Positions 11,181 through 27,290 are shown, counted from the first letter of the stretch. The stretch: DNA of 64,000 bases from Zerene cesonia (GCF_012273895.1 NC_052102.1:372001-436000); one strand, 5' to 3'. A program made the numbers and translations. The notes: generated by a model not told the origin, from the letters alone.

Positions 11181-12441
11181 TGTAAAATCAATAATGCGAT
11201 GGTGACGTTTAATGTCACGTATATATACGAAATTATATAAGCTTTTTAAATAATGCAATATATTCAATGAAAGCAAAAACAGTCGCGTATTTTTTAATTT
11301 TTAACTAATTCACAAACATAATTCACCAAGGTAATTAATTTGACCCTAACGCGAATACGGCCCTTCCGCCATAAAACATATATCATACGACGGGAAAAAA
11401 ATGACATAAGAAATTTTAATTTAAAATGGAACGAGGTATGTGCGAATTGAGAGGGTTATGTGAGGCCATCAAGCCCGTACGTGATGCGGGCCTCTATGGC
11501 CGCCTTGGACAGCTCGGCAGTGGAGGGTTAAGGAGATTATCATTTTTTCTAGAGAGTTATGTGACTGCGGATGAATTGCCGCTACTTATGGGTGTTTGAT
11601 GATTATTGACTTGTAACTTTCACAGTGTGTATACTGACTGATACAAGACTTTTATAGTTTTTATAGTAAATCTAAGCTTTATTCTTATGCATCTATTTTA
11701 GTGTTCAAAAAACTCAAACTTAAAATTTCAAACTTATTCTTTTTTATTTATGTAAACCATTACATTGTTTACGAATGGTCATACGAACGTTTCATAAAAC
11801 TACCACAATCAATGACAACAAATCTGCCATCAAATCATAATCATAGGATCGCATGGGAAGCACAGCTTTTCATATAAAAAGACATTCAAATCGATAGTTC
11901 TTAAGTAACAGAGACAAAAAAATACAGTCCAGTTCAATTATAATTGGTAACTCCCCTATTTTGCAGTTTAAAACGCTGATCGCGGCTATATCACCTCAAA
12001 ACTTCTTGTTGTTATAATATTGAATACACGTATGTGATATTCATTTACTAAAACAAAGCTTAACATAGCATAATTCCTTTCAGTACTACATTCATAACCT
12101 GTATAATGGCTCGCCGCTCGCCAATTAATTTCTAACCTATAAAGTTATATAGCTTCAAATTTCGCATTTCTACATTGTGTACCATTAACGTACATAATAT
12201 AATAATTATCTTCCCATCACTAATGCTAAGAGGGATTATAATAACTCGCACTCCGTTTAAGCGATGCTTTTAACCCGTTAACCTAAATATACATTACATA
12301 GCACTGGGGTTTGTCTGTAGGGTAGTGCTGAATGCGATTATGGTTGTGCAAAGTTTGAATTTTAATGTTAGATGGTTTGGATTGCTTCATGGATTAATCA
12401 TGCTTTGTGTGATAAGTTAGTATCTAATTCATTTAGAGGTT
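11181..12441. other. intergenic, one GC-richer block
   Basis: 11465-11530 is GC-richer than its surroundings (cccgtacgtgatgcgggcct, ggccgccttggacagctcgg). No open frame or repeat match seen. The rest is AT-rich without a supported feature. Confidence 0.45.
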
Positions 12442-12638
12442 ACTAGCTGCGCGCCGCGGTTTCACCCGCGTAAGTCCGTATCCCGTAGGAATATGGGGGT
12501 AAAAGTTGCCTTACCATTTCAGTTGTTCAGCTGTTTACGTATCAAATTTCATTGTAATCGGTTCAGTAGTGTTTGCGTGAAAGAGCAACAAACACACAGA
12601 CATCCTTAAAAACTGTCGCATTTATAATATTAGTAGGA
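12442..12638 (-). mobile_element. non-autonomous Helitron, family A
   Basis: Reverse-oriented copy, from ACTAGCTGCGCGCCGCGG to TTATAATATTAGTAGGA. It has the same order of internal blocks as the copy at 2886. Confidence 0.87.
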
Positions 12639-13455
12639 AGGATGTTTTTTTAGGTTTTTAGGTTATGTCTGATTTCTCTAAAGAGACGGTTTTAAAATAT
12701 TTAATTTAAACTGCCTTTCTTCGTACAAGTAAAAAGGGAGTAAAAATACAATTTTAATAATTCATTTGAATGTAACTTATAAAGATTAACGAGCAGGTTT
12801 TATTCTAATTTACTTAATTTTTGTGTTTTCACTAGAAAATTAAATTTGATGTTTAAAACACAGTTACTCAAATGAAAACTTGACTTATTATTATTGTTAA
12901 ATCCTTTGCACGCCACCGTTAAATAATTTTAAAGCAATATAAAATTTAACTGTCATGATTGTTATATTTGACCTAAAACCGTTTGGAATCTATTATGCAG
13001 CTTAAGTGGCTATATTTATTTGATGGTGGCATTGTTTTAATAAGGCGATAAAGAAGCGGCAACGAGAAATGACGTCATTAAGTCGAACATTTTCAACTTC
13101 AAACCAAATATTGAAGCTTCTAGATAACAAAAGACGTTGATCGTCCATTGCGCGTTAACTACTGACTTAAAAGCTGTGCCCTCTTTGGAACCATATTTGG
13201 AAAGCAATGTATTGCAGATATTTTTTATAGTCGTAAGATAAGCGAGAGGTGATGTGAGGAAGGTGAGCGTGATCGCGAGGTCGTGATGGACGCAAATCTG
13301 CAGGTGACTTTACTCGAAATTGCTTGAAGAATAATGATAATGTTCGAAGATTTGAGAAATTAGTTCTAGTTGATTTTTGATCGAATTCAAGCAATTTCTT
13401 GGAGGAGTTCCCTATAGATATGAATGTGGAAGCTGAATTGATTCTTACAATGAGT
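12639..13455. other. intergenic, contains one TGACGTCA site
   Basis: Perfect CRE/ATF-type palindrome TGACGTCA at 13070-13077. No gene or repeat otherwise supported. Confidence 0.5.
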
Positions 13456-13739
13456 GTGGGAGTCGAGCACGCTTCGTCATGAATTGGACTAGCTCACACC
13501 GAGGAAGTTATCACTCCCCTACAAAAGACCGGCGTGAAATAGTGGCATTTTACTGTGTTTCGTTCACTGAGCGGGGGATCCGGAGTCCCGTATTTTTTTC
13601 CTTCCCCTTCCCACTTAATTCCTTTATACCCGTCGTCACTCCATTCTTTGTCCTTTTTACACCTAAAAACGGGCAATGCATTTGAAGCGGCTCTGCAAAT
13701 ATTCATGGGCGGTGGTGATCGTTTACCATCTGGTGTGTC
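13456..13739 (+). mobile_element. SINE family S, nearly full copy lacking the long hairpin
   Basis: Head GTGGGAGTCGAGCACGC present. The centre is present with substitutions. Before CATGGGCGGTGGTGATCG there is only the short form 'gcatttgaagcggctctgcaaat' instead of the 19-bp stem. The tail is cut by a Helitron-like segment that starts at once. Confidence 0.85.
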
Positions 13740-13881
13740 TATCCATACGCTATATGTATCTCAGGAACTGCTGGCCCGAGTTGAAAAATTCTTTCAGTGT
13801 TAGAAAGCCCATTTATTAAGGAAGTCTGTAGGCTATATACCATCACGTACTACGTGGTTATAACCACGGGGCACAGCTAGT
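13740..13881 (+). mobile_element. Lep1-type Helitron fragment
   Basis: Contains 'caggaactgctggcccgag', 'aaaattctttcagtgttagaaag', 'aggctatataccatcacg' and ends GGGGCACAGCTAGT. These are the order and end I know for Lep1-like Helitrons; the 5' start is missing. Confidence 0.75.
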
Positions 13882-14439
13882 TATTACATAAAACAAAACT
13901 TAAAAATATCAAGTGTACCAAAACACAAAAAAACGCTGTTATTAGCAGGACGCAAACTAATCCTTCGCAAATAACTTTAACCAGTTATTGAGTAAGACGC
14001 TTTCTTGTCTTTTAGCTCACAACAGTACACGAAACATTATTTTCAACAAATAAAAACCCTACATCGCGTGTCCTCAATAAAAAATACATAACAAATTGTA
14101 GGGTTTAATGAAAAATAGTCTTCGACATCAGGACAAAAGCGTAAAATTCGTTATCCACGCCTATCAAAGACACACGTATGTATACATTTAACGTCAATAA
14201 TTCGGGGTCTAGCTACCTGGGCAGGTAGAAATGGTCACTATTAAACTATTTGTTTCATCCAGTGTTCGTTATTAGTTGATGTTATATTAGTGGATGTTAG
14301 CACGTTAGGTGGATATAAACGTATGTAAATTTTAGAAAAAGTTGGATGTTCTGTGGTAGCATGCAAATGATATAAATAAATGTATCATTTAAATAAATGT
14401 ATTATATATATCACTGCACAGTATTAAGCAAAGTCGTAT
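13882..14439. other. intergenic, nothing recognised
   Basis: AT-rich, no supported feature. Confidence 0.5.
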
Positions 14440-14599
14440 CCCTATGTAATTATGTATGTATGCTTTAAAACTATAAAACGGATAGTTTCCTTTAATACAT
14501 AGAGTGATTCAAGGTTTATATGTATATTAAATATATATTAAACTATTCCGACGAATTTTTTAAATATTTAACGCGTGCGAGGCCGCGGGCAAAACTAGT
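14440..14599 (+). mobile_element. Helitron-like element, family C
   Basis: Shares with 47031-47192 the order TATGTATGTATGCTT, 'aaacggat/acagcggat', 'agagtgatt', a TATT-rich stretch, 'taacgcgtgcga(g/a)gcc(g/a)cgggcaaaa' and the end CTAGT. Confidence 0.7.
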
Positions 14600-15267
14600 A
14601 TAACAATTAAATAGGGTTTGTATATCAGTGTGTTATGTAAAACTGGTTGAGTCAATTTTAATAGAACGTGATTTATAGGTAACTTCGATGAACGTAGATA
14701 AAGCGCCTGCTTTATCTGAACCGGAAAGAAATAGGGGCCAATGTAAAGCACTGTGACTAAAAATTGTCTTAATTTATTTATACCATTTTGAATACGAAAA
14801 TTAAACTTCATTCATAAAATTCAACAATCAGAGCAAAAACTTGAACAAACAGTCGTTAAGTGAAACTTAAACAAAGCTACGACAATACCATGAAAAACAT
14901 TTTATAAATAACTTCGTGAAGTTTACGAATTTATTCAAAACATAACCCTTTTTACACAACTGCGTCGAAGGATGGGGCAAATGTATTCGGCTAAGAGAGT
15001 TAGTTGTAAATAAACAAATAAAATCAGTTATCACATGACAAGAGATGTTTTTATTGATATGCGTTGATTCGCTGATTAAATATATTATGATGTGAGAAAA
15101 TATTGCTCTGTTAATATGCAAGTAGTGATATCAGGACCTCGAACTTCATTTGAATATACTGGGTTTGGGACTAGAAAAGCGTGAAAGAAATAAATTGACT
15201 TAGAAATTTATCTGCACAATATTATTATCACTGGCTAAAACAATGTGAAATAACATAGTAGGGAAAA
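14600..15267. other. intergenic, nothing recognised
   Basis: Two overlapping - strand open frames of about 84 codons are low-complexity and lack any signature. No feature supported. Confidence 0.5.
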
Positions 15268-15352
15268 TGGGATGTCGAATCAACGATATGACATCTGCCA
15301 ACATGCACTTGGCCAGCGTGGTGGATTATGGCCCGAACCCTCATATGAGGTC
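15268..15352 (+). mobile_element. SINE family G, internal fragment
   Basis: 'gacatctgccaacatgcacttggccagcgtggtggattatggcc' in pieces matches the 3' half of the copy at 42637-42895. Confidence 0.75.
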
Positions 15353-17795
15353 TTTTTTTTCCTGGAGTGGAAACGAATATGAGCTGACGATTTTTTAAAT
15401 GTAATTTTTGAAGTGAAGTTCTTTAGAATCGTTGTGATTTCAAACCTGATGCAACGGAAAAATCGACAAGTAGGATACACAAATACAAAAATGTGTAGAA
15501 TGAATCCGGCAGAAATATACATACTATTTTATATTTTATATATATTCATCTCATTCTTTAGTCAATGTACTGAAGTTTCACTTCTATCATCTGTGTATCG
15601 CACACACACCTTTTTTTATTCAATCTATGAAATACTTATAGAGAAATAATATTGTGGAATTCATATACGATAGCCTTATTAGTTTATGGCGACCTCAAAT
15701 ATAAACTCAAAACTGGTGTACTATAATTCTTTTATATTAAACCTACAAAATGCAGCAAAAAGCTCACATAAAACATGTAAACCGCATTAATTGTAATTAG
15801 CATAACAATAATGACGGTATGTGCAAACTTAACATTTTTCATACCCCGGCTAATCTTAAATAACAATCTTTATTATACCACCGCCTCGCCATATTGTCGT
15901 TATAATGCAATATTATGCCGCAATCATGCATTACAAATGAGTATAAACACTTTATTTTGTATTTCATAGGATTCTTTATAAATTGCGTTTTGCTCTAGTG
16001 CGATTGACACGGCAGTTTCAGATAAAGATATGTACCGTTTTCTGCACTCATTATCTACTACTTTACTGATTTACAAGCTGTCTGCCCGCAATATTAAGTT
16101 TCAAACATTGACTATTCAATAGCTCCTCTTTAAGGGTCCGGAAAGGGTCCAATGGCAATCGGAATTCTTAAAAGCACAAAGTCAAGAAGGTGATGTTGAT
16201 AAACCTACGCCTGAGCTCGCTGGTTGTTTTAGTACGACATCGTCTAACAACAAAATTATATAAGAAGAATACATATTATATATATATTATACAATAACTA
16301 GGCTTATAAAATTAAAACACACTACGTAGGAATGAGGTTTCATAATAGATAGATTTATGCTACACATTGATCAGTTGCCGTTGAAGAGTTTATTTAAATG
16401 ACTGCTAAATAAATGCTGACCTCACATATAACCGTGACTATCTGTATGTATGAATGTTAGTCACTTTACACACGCAAAAACAACTAAACACTATTTATAT
16501 TTATGTTTATTTGCTTATAAATACATGTGTATTATGACAATTTATAGTTTAACATAATAATAATATATTCGATAGTTGCACGACCCATTGACCTTTTTCT
16601 ATTTTGTAAAAAAAAATCCTACCCACAGGTTGCCTGGAAGAGATCTTTTTGGCGCGTAATATAGTGGTGCTTAGTAAAGTTAACTTTCATTATTTTGTAT
16701 GAAATTTGACACAGATAGATTAACACAGCACGCATTGCTTCTAACGCGGTTACATTGCGAGGCAAGCAGCGGGCTGCAGCGAGTCTTAAATAGACTCAAT
16801 TTGTGAATAATAATGAATAATAGTCGCTAGGTATCCAAAGACTCCGTAACTCCGCCCCAGATCCGCTTAACCGACCGTTTCTCTGGCAGCGCTATGTCTA
16901 GTCATTAAGCACTGAATTCCAACATGCCTAGGGTTTCCAATTATGAGGGATTTATTGGATAAAAGGCAGCAAAAAATACACACCTACAGGCATTGGTTCT
17001 GGAGTTATATTAGGATTTTATTAACGTTGAAAATGTCTTATTTTTTAAAACAGTGTGCAAAAGTGATACATTCGATACTTGTATGAAATTTTAAGGTCTT
17101 TGTACTTGAATCGGTTCGGTTAATAAATATTAGTGGCAAAAGCTTCATATATTACTTTTAATTAATCCCTTCAAAGGACTACATCTGTTATTTCGTTGTG
17201 ATTGAAAAAAAAAAAGAAAAACGTTTATTTTGGCGAATACATACACACACAACCGATCGTAATAGAAAATAACAGCATGCAACAAATCAGAAAAAAAGAA
17301 AAAAAAAAACGGCTAGACTAAATAATGATGTGCGGCTGCGTGTGTCAAAAAAGAGATACCACTCGGGGAACCTGAGGCATAATGCTTCAGTTCAGATTTT
17401 CAGTGGCAACCTGCCGACATCTGGATTGTCAGACATAATTATAATAATAAATAATGGTTGGTCATCCTAATAACTATATAAACAATATCAATGGTTATAT
17501 AATCCTCACTTAACTGGCATGCCATTCCAGCAGACATCTGTGCCATGGTATTATAATTATAAGAGGAAAAATTGTTTTCAAATATCCTGATGGAATGGTT
17601 ACAGTAGTTTACCCCTTTGAGTGGACCGCGCGAGTGCACCAGATACCTACCGCAAGTCAACTATAAGTTTAAACTTTAAACCGAATACTTCTGGACCGAC
17701 AACTTTAAACGAAATGCATTACACTTTGGTATAGAACATTGTTATGAAATCTAAAAAAATGGCAAAGTGTATATATAAATATCCTATCCTACTAA
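15353..17795. other. long intergenic stretch, nothing recognised
   Basis: AT-rich with poly-A runs (17203-17310). No open frame with a domain and no repeat copy that I could match. Confidence 0.45.
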
Positions 17796-17996
17796 TCCTA
17801 CTAATATTATAAATGCGAAAGTTTGTTACGATGTGTGTGTATTTGTTGCTCTTTCACGCAAAAACTGTTGAACCGATTGCAATGAAATTTGGTATGTAGA
17901 CAGCTGGACAACTGGAATAACATATAGGCAACTTTTTATCCCGATATTCCTACAGGATACGGATTTACGCGAGTGAAACCGTGGTGCGCAGCCAGT
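17796..17996 (+). mobile_element. non-autonomous Helitron, family A
   Basis: The only + strand copy of the family: TCCTACTAATATTATAAATG to GGTGCGCAGCCAGT. The CTAGT end has changed to CCAGT. The first bases are duplicated just upstream (tcctactaatcctactaat). Confidence 0.87.
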
Positions 17997-18970
17997 ATGT
18001 ATATAAGTATACATATCAGTACTTTTATATGTACACCGCCATTTAAAATTTATTAATCTAACACAGACCTCATAAAGAGTACCGTACATAGTAGTTTCAA
18101 AAATTTATTTCACAATGGGCGAATGGGCGAAATGCTAGTATTAAAAAGAACAGCCTGATAACAACCTTTGTAATTTAATTGGATTACTTTTCACACCTTG
18201 GGGCTCGACGCATCAGATATTTGACACCTTCAAGCACTTGTTAAGAAGTTCTGTTAGCAAGTATTGTCTTCAGTTGACTTATCGTTTGGTTTTTGACTAA
18301 ATAATGACCACATTCTTGGTTAAATGCAACGATAAACACAGGTGCCTCGTTATTTTCCAATTTTTAAGTATCGGACTCGAATAGGACTTTAGGGAGTAAT
18401 ATATGTTCGTTAGCATTCATGAATATTATAATATAGTATACTAAAATTCATTTCTTAAGCCATATATAACCTAACATATGTAGATCAACTAATAAAACAG
18501 TGGAAGAATTTTGTAAAATGCTCGGCTACTACCTGACTTGACCTTCTCGGATTTATATCATAAGTATATAAAAATATTATCATTTACATAAAAATAGAAA
18601 AATATTTTAAATTGTGGTGAAATTGCTTCATCGATGTGATAATGCGGGCTTTCATTTAGTTATCAAAACATTACAATAATGTCTTACGCAACAATGATAA
18701 ATATTTATACAATTAAATATGTGCCCTAAATCCTCAAAAGCTATATTTCATGTATTTTAAATATAAAAAGCTGAGGTATTTGAAATCGTGATTCCGACAG
18801 CAAAACACGAGTATAAATTCAGGTTTTTATTGTGAGTTTCAAATCGTGAAACGTAATATTTTAAATGAAGAGTGTGCCATTGTGTAGGAGGTCTTCATAA
18901 GAGGGAGCGCTGCGTTTCGCCGAGTATTAAGCTGTGACGTGCAGGAGTCCCAGTTTCATCCTTAATAACT
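17997..18970. other. intergenic, possible promoter-proximal block at the end
   Basis: Mostly AT-rich. The last 100 bases (about 18870-18970) are GC-richer ('gagggagcgctgcgtttcgcc') and precede a candidate first exon. Confidence 0.35.
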
Positions 18971-18994
18971 ATGAACGACACGTGTTTTAAAATG
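18971..18994 (+). other. weak candidate first coding exon
   Basis: ATG at 18971 opens eight codons (MNDTCFKM) that run directly into a strong donor, ATG|GTAAGTATT, at 18995. The block upstream is GC-richer than its surroundings. There is no identifiable downstream exon, so this may be chance; listed only because the donor is a near-perfect consensus. Confidence 0.15.
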
Positions 18995-19181
18995 GTAAGT
19001 ATTTTAATCTATGTTGTATTTGATGCGAGGGGATGTTGAAATGAAGATTTTAAATTGAGGTCAGACTTTTGGTAGTGATGAAAAAAAGGTTCTATGCTGT
19101 TATGCACCATCGTTATAGGTTTCAGTTATTTATTCAATATCATCTTATTCATAAATCTTATATAAACATTCTTTCTTTCTA

Positions 19182-21482
<2,301 letters not shown>

Positions 21483-21562
21483 CAGCCTCTATGATACAGT
21501 GGTTAGTGCGTCAACGGAATGATCCAGTGATCGATTCCCGTTGGAGACCGATAGATGTGTTT
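21483..21562 (+). mobile_element. tRNA-headed SINE fragment
   Basis: Degenerate A box TGATACAGTGG (21492-21502) and a B-box-like GATCGATTCCC (about 21529-21539), in the same layout as the head at 7700 ('acagcctcta' versus 'acagcctcct'). Confidence 0.65.
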
Positions 21563-21708
21563 TTAACGAAATTTTACTTATCTTTAATATATAATGCATA
21601 GAAATATCTAACATTCACACATTTTCACTTTAAATCATTAACTTTATTATTTTCACATGTTTAAAAAACAAATATAATTTCCCGGCTGGTTTCAGAAATA
21701 AAATTTCT

Positions 21709-21770
21709 TTGCTTACCATCAGGCGACCCACCAGCTTCATTGCCGACGATAACATAATTTTTTTTAATAA
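21709..21770 (+). mobile_element. SINE family S, tail only
   Basis: 'gcttaccatcaggcgacccaccagcttcattgccgac' in pieces, followed by a T/A-rich end. The rest of the element is absent, consistent with 5' truncation. Confidence 0.75.
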
Positions 21771-24700
21771 AAATTGCTTGTAAGCATTTCATTTAATATA
21801 ACGGAAGTAATTTCTAGAACTGTTTATTGATTTTAAACACCCTTTAACTAAATTTTGCTACGTGATATAGAAGCGGAGCCAGGGCAAGATCTTAGTATCT
21901 AAGATTGTAACAAATACTAATATCCTATATGTCACACGCTCACATTCCGGCCTCGTACATACAGCTAATGTAATCATAAACGGTCCACGCTGCAGGCAAC
22001 AAACAAACAGGATATATCCCATTTTAGGGTTACCACCCTTGAGTATAATAATAGCTCTAATCGTATCCAAAAATGTCACTGAAAACGAGATATACGTATA
22101 TTTTTAGGATTCATTCAATTTAATGCTTTTATGTCTGTACATTTTTGAATTTTGAATAGAACATTCTAATAAGAGAGCTGAAAATTTTAATATTCCCAAT
22201 ATTAAGTGACGTATTATTATGTCAGTTTATAGACGAGTGTACAATAAAACTTTATGGTGGCAGCCCTATCCCAATGCCGCAATTTATAACATACCTGGAT
22301 AACAATTTGCATATATCATGTTTAGAACGTCGGTTATTTGCTTAGCGAATTAACCAATGATTATAACTGTGTAAACACGATACGCACTTTGCTTGAAATA
22401 AGCGTTTCTCTTGGATTATTGCCTTTAGAGGCTTCATTGACTGAAAAGTGTGAGTGTGAATTTATAGAGAAACAAGGGCATTGGTGTTGTTTTGTCAATT
22501 TCATAATAATATTTTCCTTAAAGCTTATTTAGTAAGCTATCTAAAAGAGTAAAAATCAATTTGGAGAATTCAATTTATGCAAAGATATAACAAGAAAACC
22601 TAACCCTATTTTAAAAGTCCAAATAGGAAGCTTTATTTTTCAACTTAAACCAACCAAAGCTTTATGTATTTCGCTAATTCTTTTGAAGTTCAAAGGTCAT
22701 CCAACGTTTGTTTCATAAAGGTATTAAAAAATGTCACTTCGGAGCGAAATCGTGTGGGCGGAAGGTTTAACAATTCATTATTCTATATGTATATATACTC
22801 ATTCCATGTAGTTGTTGCTTAGGTAACATTTTTAGTTTCAAAACAAGCCGGTTGTACATTTCCTTCCCTATCTAAACGTGTATTCTAAAATACATAAGCC
22901 CTACTTTAATTGAATTTCCTCTTGCAATTTTTCACTAAAACGCAACACACCGCCGTGGGCACAGGAGCGGCAAATTGTGCGCCATTAGAATACTTTGGGG
23001 TTTTGTTTTTTGCGCTCGCCGGTAATTAAATGACAATTACCATGGAACCAGGTTTAGTACAGTTTGTTTTGGGATAATTGAAGCGATAATTTAAAATGTT
23101 AAATCGGTTCAAGGCGCCATTTTTGTCCTGCGTGTGTATTATTATTCAGGGTTTTGAATTTTTGGAGGTCGGAATTGCATGAAAATTGGGACGTAGAGGC
23201 AGTTTCTACTAATGCTTTTAGTGGAGATTTTTCGAACTCATTTAGTTCAGTTAGTTATAAGGTCAATTAATATTTTTCTTAAAGCAAACACGCAATAAAC
23301 TTGTCGAGAATGCTAATATAATTCAATCCCTCAACATCTTAATTTCATTCGAATGAAATTTGCATACTTCACAATCTAGACGAAATAGATTTATTTTCGT
23401 ACCATTATAATCTCAAGAAGACTAGTGAATATTATCAGTATTTTATAATTTGATAACCGTTTTCTATATCATAGACATTCAATTAACGTTGACCTAAAAT
23501 GGAAATATTAAAACGCGATATCAGTTCCGTCTCCGCTAATATATGCAAGTTGTTTTCTATCTAGTTGTTTATTCTTTCTGTTATTCGCGTGGAAATCGCC
23601 AGTTGTGGTTGACATTAATAACATTATTCCAGCTCGAGACAATAAAGTTTTCTGTTTGAAATCCATTTGAATTACATGTGTATGTTATTAGTTATTGGGT
23701 CAGAGTATTAGCAGTTGTTTAGTAATTGACTAGTTAAAATCTATTGCAGTAGCATAAATATATTTTAATTACTACTACAAAGATATTTGCATTAACAATA
23801 CACATATATTTGCTACTCTTTCATGTAAAAATACTGAACCTTTTATTGTAGTTTAGTACATTTTTCTCTGAAATAATTTATCGCTACGAAGAAAACCTTT
23901 AAGTCAACTCCTTAGCAATATAGTCCAAGAATATAAATTGTTTTAATTACTCACATGGAATCGTAACTTCGATTCCCACCTACTCATGGGTCAAGCATGC
24001 AAATTCGGAACTCATAAAATAGTCAGGGAACACAGATTTATTGCTAGTAATATATCTTTAACAGTTTTTACCTTGCGAGCTCTGAGTAATCTTCGCAGAA
24101 AGAGATTAGCGATTTCAAATTTATTGCGGTAATTATTTATATGGATATAGGCTGGTTTTTATTTTAAATAGTTTTTGAGGTTGCTAAATGCCTTACGTTG
24201 TATTTCTTAGAAAAATAAATTTATTTTTTGAAGAATCGATCATTAAAAAAATCATTGTATTGGACAGTGATGTCAGGATTTAAGAAGTTTACAGAATTCG
24301 GGAAATTCCTTGACATATTTAAAATTAATATAAATTTTAAAGATCTCTTTCACCCCAGGGATGCCTATGAACTTTGTACAAAATAATTTTACACAAACTT
24401 GCTACTTCACTGCTACCTAAAACGATTATATGCAAAGGTTCAAATACTACGCATATTGCCTATCTAGATGCACTAGTCAGTGTGTAATCTAGCTCTGAAT
24501 TTGATTATGGTGTATGGTGCTTAATTAAGTCGGAGTTATCGCACCGCTCCGAGGCAGTTACGTGTACTTGATGAAATATCTTCGTCTACCCTCACATAGC
24601 ACTGTAGTTATTTTTGCTTGATTAAGTCCGTTTGATGAGACCTCATCTCTATTGGAAAGAGCTTATTTACATACATGATAAGGGGAAACTGTTTTACCGT

Positions 24701-25600
24701 AGTTTAGGTTTTGAATAAAAATTTATCAAAATTCGTAATGAAATTTTGTCAGGAATTAAGGTGTATTAATTTTTGATAGTAGAGATCTATCTTAAGTCCT
24801 CTTGTGTTCAATTCTTATTCCCTAATCGCTATTTCCCATCGCTATTGTGACACCTTCATAAAAAACCCAGTTATACGCACAAACACTTCGTTAAATAATC
24901 ATGTATATTTACAAAATATAAATCATGAAATTGTGACTTGCAGTGTATGAGAATAATAAACATTTCTTTCTCCGGAAAAGGCGATTTCAGTGTAAATAAA
25001 TGTGTGCATTAAACTTTATAATAAAACCCATCAAAAGTTGCAAAATAGTTTCTGCTCTGATGCGTACGTTATCTCTCTGAAGTGTTAAGTATGCATTTAC
25101 ATTTGGTTAGAACTTTGTTATCATCGTTTTATATTTGTTTAATTTTAAATCGAAATGTAGATTTCGTTCAAATCTGTTCAGCCTATACAAGCTATTTGTT
25201 GTTTGTCAATGAGAGGGTGTATGTCTAAGAATTTTTTATTTTTAACATAACAGTACTGCCACTTCTAAGTTTTTATTTTATGTTTGTTGGTCTGACTACA
25301 TCAGAAAGCTCATATGTTGCAAATTTAAATATATAGGTAGGTTGCAGTGCTGAGTTAATACTGTTAGTTGTAATTTGTAATTAAGCCCCCAGATTCCACG
25401 GACACAAATGCTCTGATGCAGTATATTATGGTCGACACGCAGGCAATTGAATTTAAAATAAAACATGGATTGATGAAAAATAATTGTAATAATATTTAAT
25501 CGTAAATGTAAACCCATCGCTGTTTTCAAGTCCTTGGAAATGTGTGTATTTTTTTGTTTGAAATATGTGAAATAAATTTAATAAGACGAGAGATTTTTAT
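21771..25600. other. long intergenic stretch, mostly unique
   Basis: No gene supported. 22930-23120 is less AT-rich, free of recognised repeats, and has 'gcgctcgccggtaattaaatgacaattacc' type sequence with TAATTA homeodomain cores. It could be regulatory. 23770-23860 holds a trace of a Helitron ('gctactctttcatgtaaaaatactgaacc'). Confidence 0.4.
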
Positions 25601-25861
25601 GTGGTAGTCAAGCATGCTTCGGCACGAAATGGGCCAGCTCGCACCGGGGAAGTATCACATCCCCACAGAAGACCGGCGTGAAATAGCATACTGCTGTGTT
25701 TCGTTCGGTGAGATGGAGAGCTGGAGGCCCATATCCTTTTCCTTACCCTTCCCAGTTCTTTCCTTTATACCTTTAGACAGTCCTATCTTAATCCCTTCCC
25801 AATTTTAGGTTGGCAATCCAATATTCATGGGCGGTGGTAGCACTTACTATGAGGCGTCCCA
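25601..25861 (+). mobile_element. SINE family S, full head, hairpin deleted
   Basis: GTGGTAGTCAAGCATGC, GGGCCAGCTCGCACCGGGG and the pyrimidine-rich centre are all present. Both hairpin arms are missing: 'ttggcaatccaatattcatgggcggtgg' goes straight to the tail. The end (gaggcgtccca) is truncated without a poly-A run. Confidence 0.88.
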
Positions 25862-27290
25862 TCATACATGTATACATTTTCCTAAACAGCCATTTGAAAT
25901 GTGCATTGATTTTTTGCTAATTATAAAGTGACTTTATAATTAGGGTACTCTCTAATTTATTAGTTAATAATGTAAATGCGCCAATTGTAGATATAATTTA
26001 CCGCTAGACGAAGGTTTTTTGGGATAAAAAACATCAAATATATAGAAGTAATTCCTAAGCAAGCTGTATTATGCGTAATAGTGTCGCTATTATAATCACT
26101 TCCAAAAGCGAAATGAAGGAGGTTCTACGTTCAAGTATTTTTTTTTCTTCAATATCATTTAGATCTCAAAACCCAAGTTTCACTAACCTTTATTATTATT
26201 TATGGTAACATTAAAAGCAGGAATTCAGTCCTTAGACCGTGACACTGCGCAGTATTTTGCGGCCAAAGATACATTAGACATCGCAGTGATGAAACTGCTG
26301 GTACTGCATTTAGTCCCCTATCAATAAAGATACCTCCAAAGCCCAGGTGTAAAGGGCAGAATATTTGATTTCTGTTTGAAAGCGGATAGGGGACACGTGG
26401 GCACGGGTACGGTTCCCATTGACTCCCAAAGAGTGTGTAGTGGAGTGCCGTTCCGTGTAAACAAAGTCCCGGCATTCCACGGATTAACGCTTTTTATCCA
26501 GGCTTCAGCCGGGCGGGGAGCTGGTCGCTGAAAACGTGGAGACATCGGATTTTTGGTTTATACTTGAATACAATATGTCGTGCTGATTATATTGATTGTT
26601 GAGAAAGACTCTGTTCTAAGTTTTTATTTAACAATTTGATGATAAAAAAATGGTCATGTCTTATTCAGGCATTGTAATATCCTAAGTACTTGTGGAATTA
26701 ATTATCACAAGCAACTCGTATATTTGCGCTATAGTCTTTTCGGTTTTGTAACACACACAGGTGGTGTATGCGAATAATACATTCACAAGTCCAAATGTCA
26801 ATTACAGATAAGTATAAGGTGCTTAATAAAATTCCTACGGTATATCGCAGCGAGGTCCTGCACTAAGCGAATCGCGAATAGGCTGCGATCGTGTCGGAGC
26901 GCTGCAGGCTTAGGATCGGTCGAAAGCCGGATATTGAGATACGGAAACAAAAAAATGTATTAATGGAAATGGCGATTCGCTCGCAGATAGCCGATTTTTA
27001 TCTATTTTTCGCAGCGATAGTTAGTTTAGGGGATATGTGAAAAGTTTTAGTTCACCGTCAAATACGCGATGACTTTTGTTTTATATTGAAAATGTATATT
27101 TTTTGGGAATTTGCACGAATAACATTTTATATCAAGCGGATATCGACGAACTAAATAAATAAAACTGTTGAAAATGTTTCGCGAGGCGTGAATTAATGTT
27201 CAAATTATTAATTAGCGAATATCTTGATAATGAAGGTGCATTGAGTGTAAAGGTTACAAATCAACAAAAGGACAGTTATTATGCATCTAA
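25862..27290. other. intergenic with GC-richer unique blocks
   Basis: 26210-26550 and 26820-27060 are notably richer in GC and CpG than the neighbourhood and match no repeat in the window. The first contains CACGTG (E-box) and 74-91 codon open frames on the - strand without a recognisable domain. Either block could be a promoter, an enhancer or an unrecognised exon. Confidence 0.4.
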
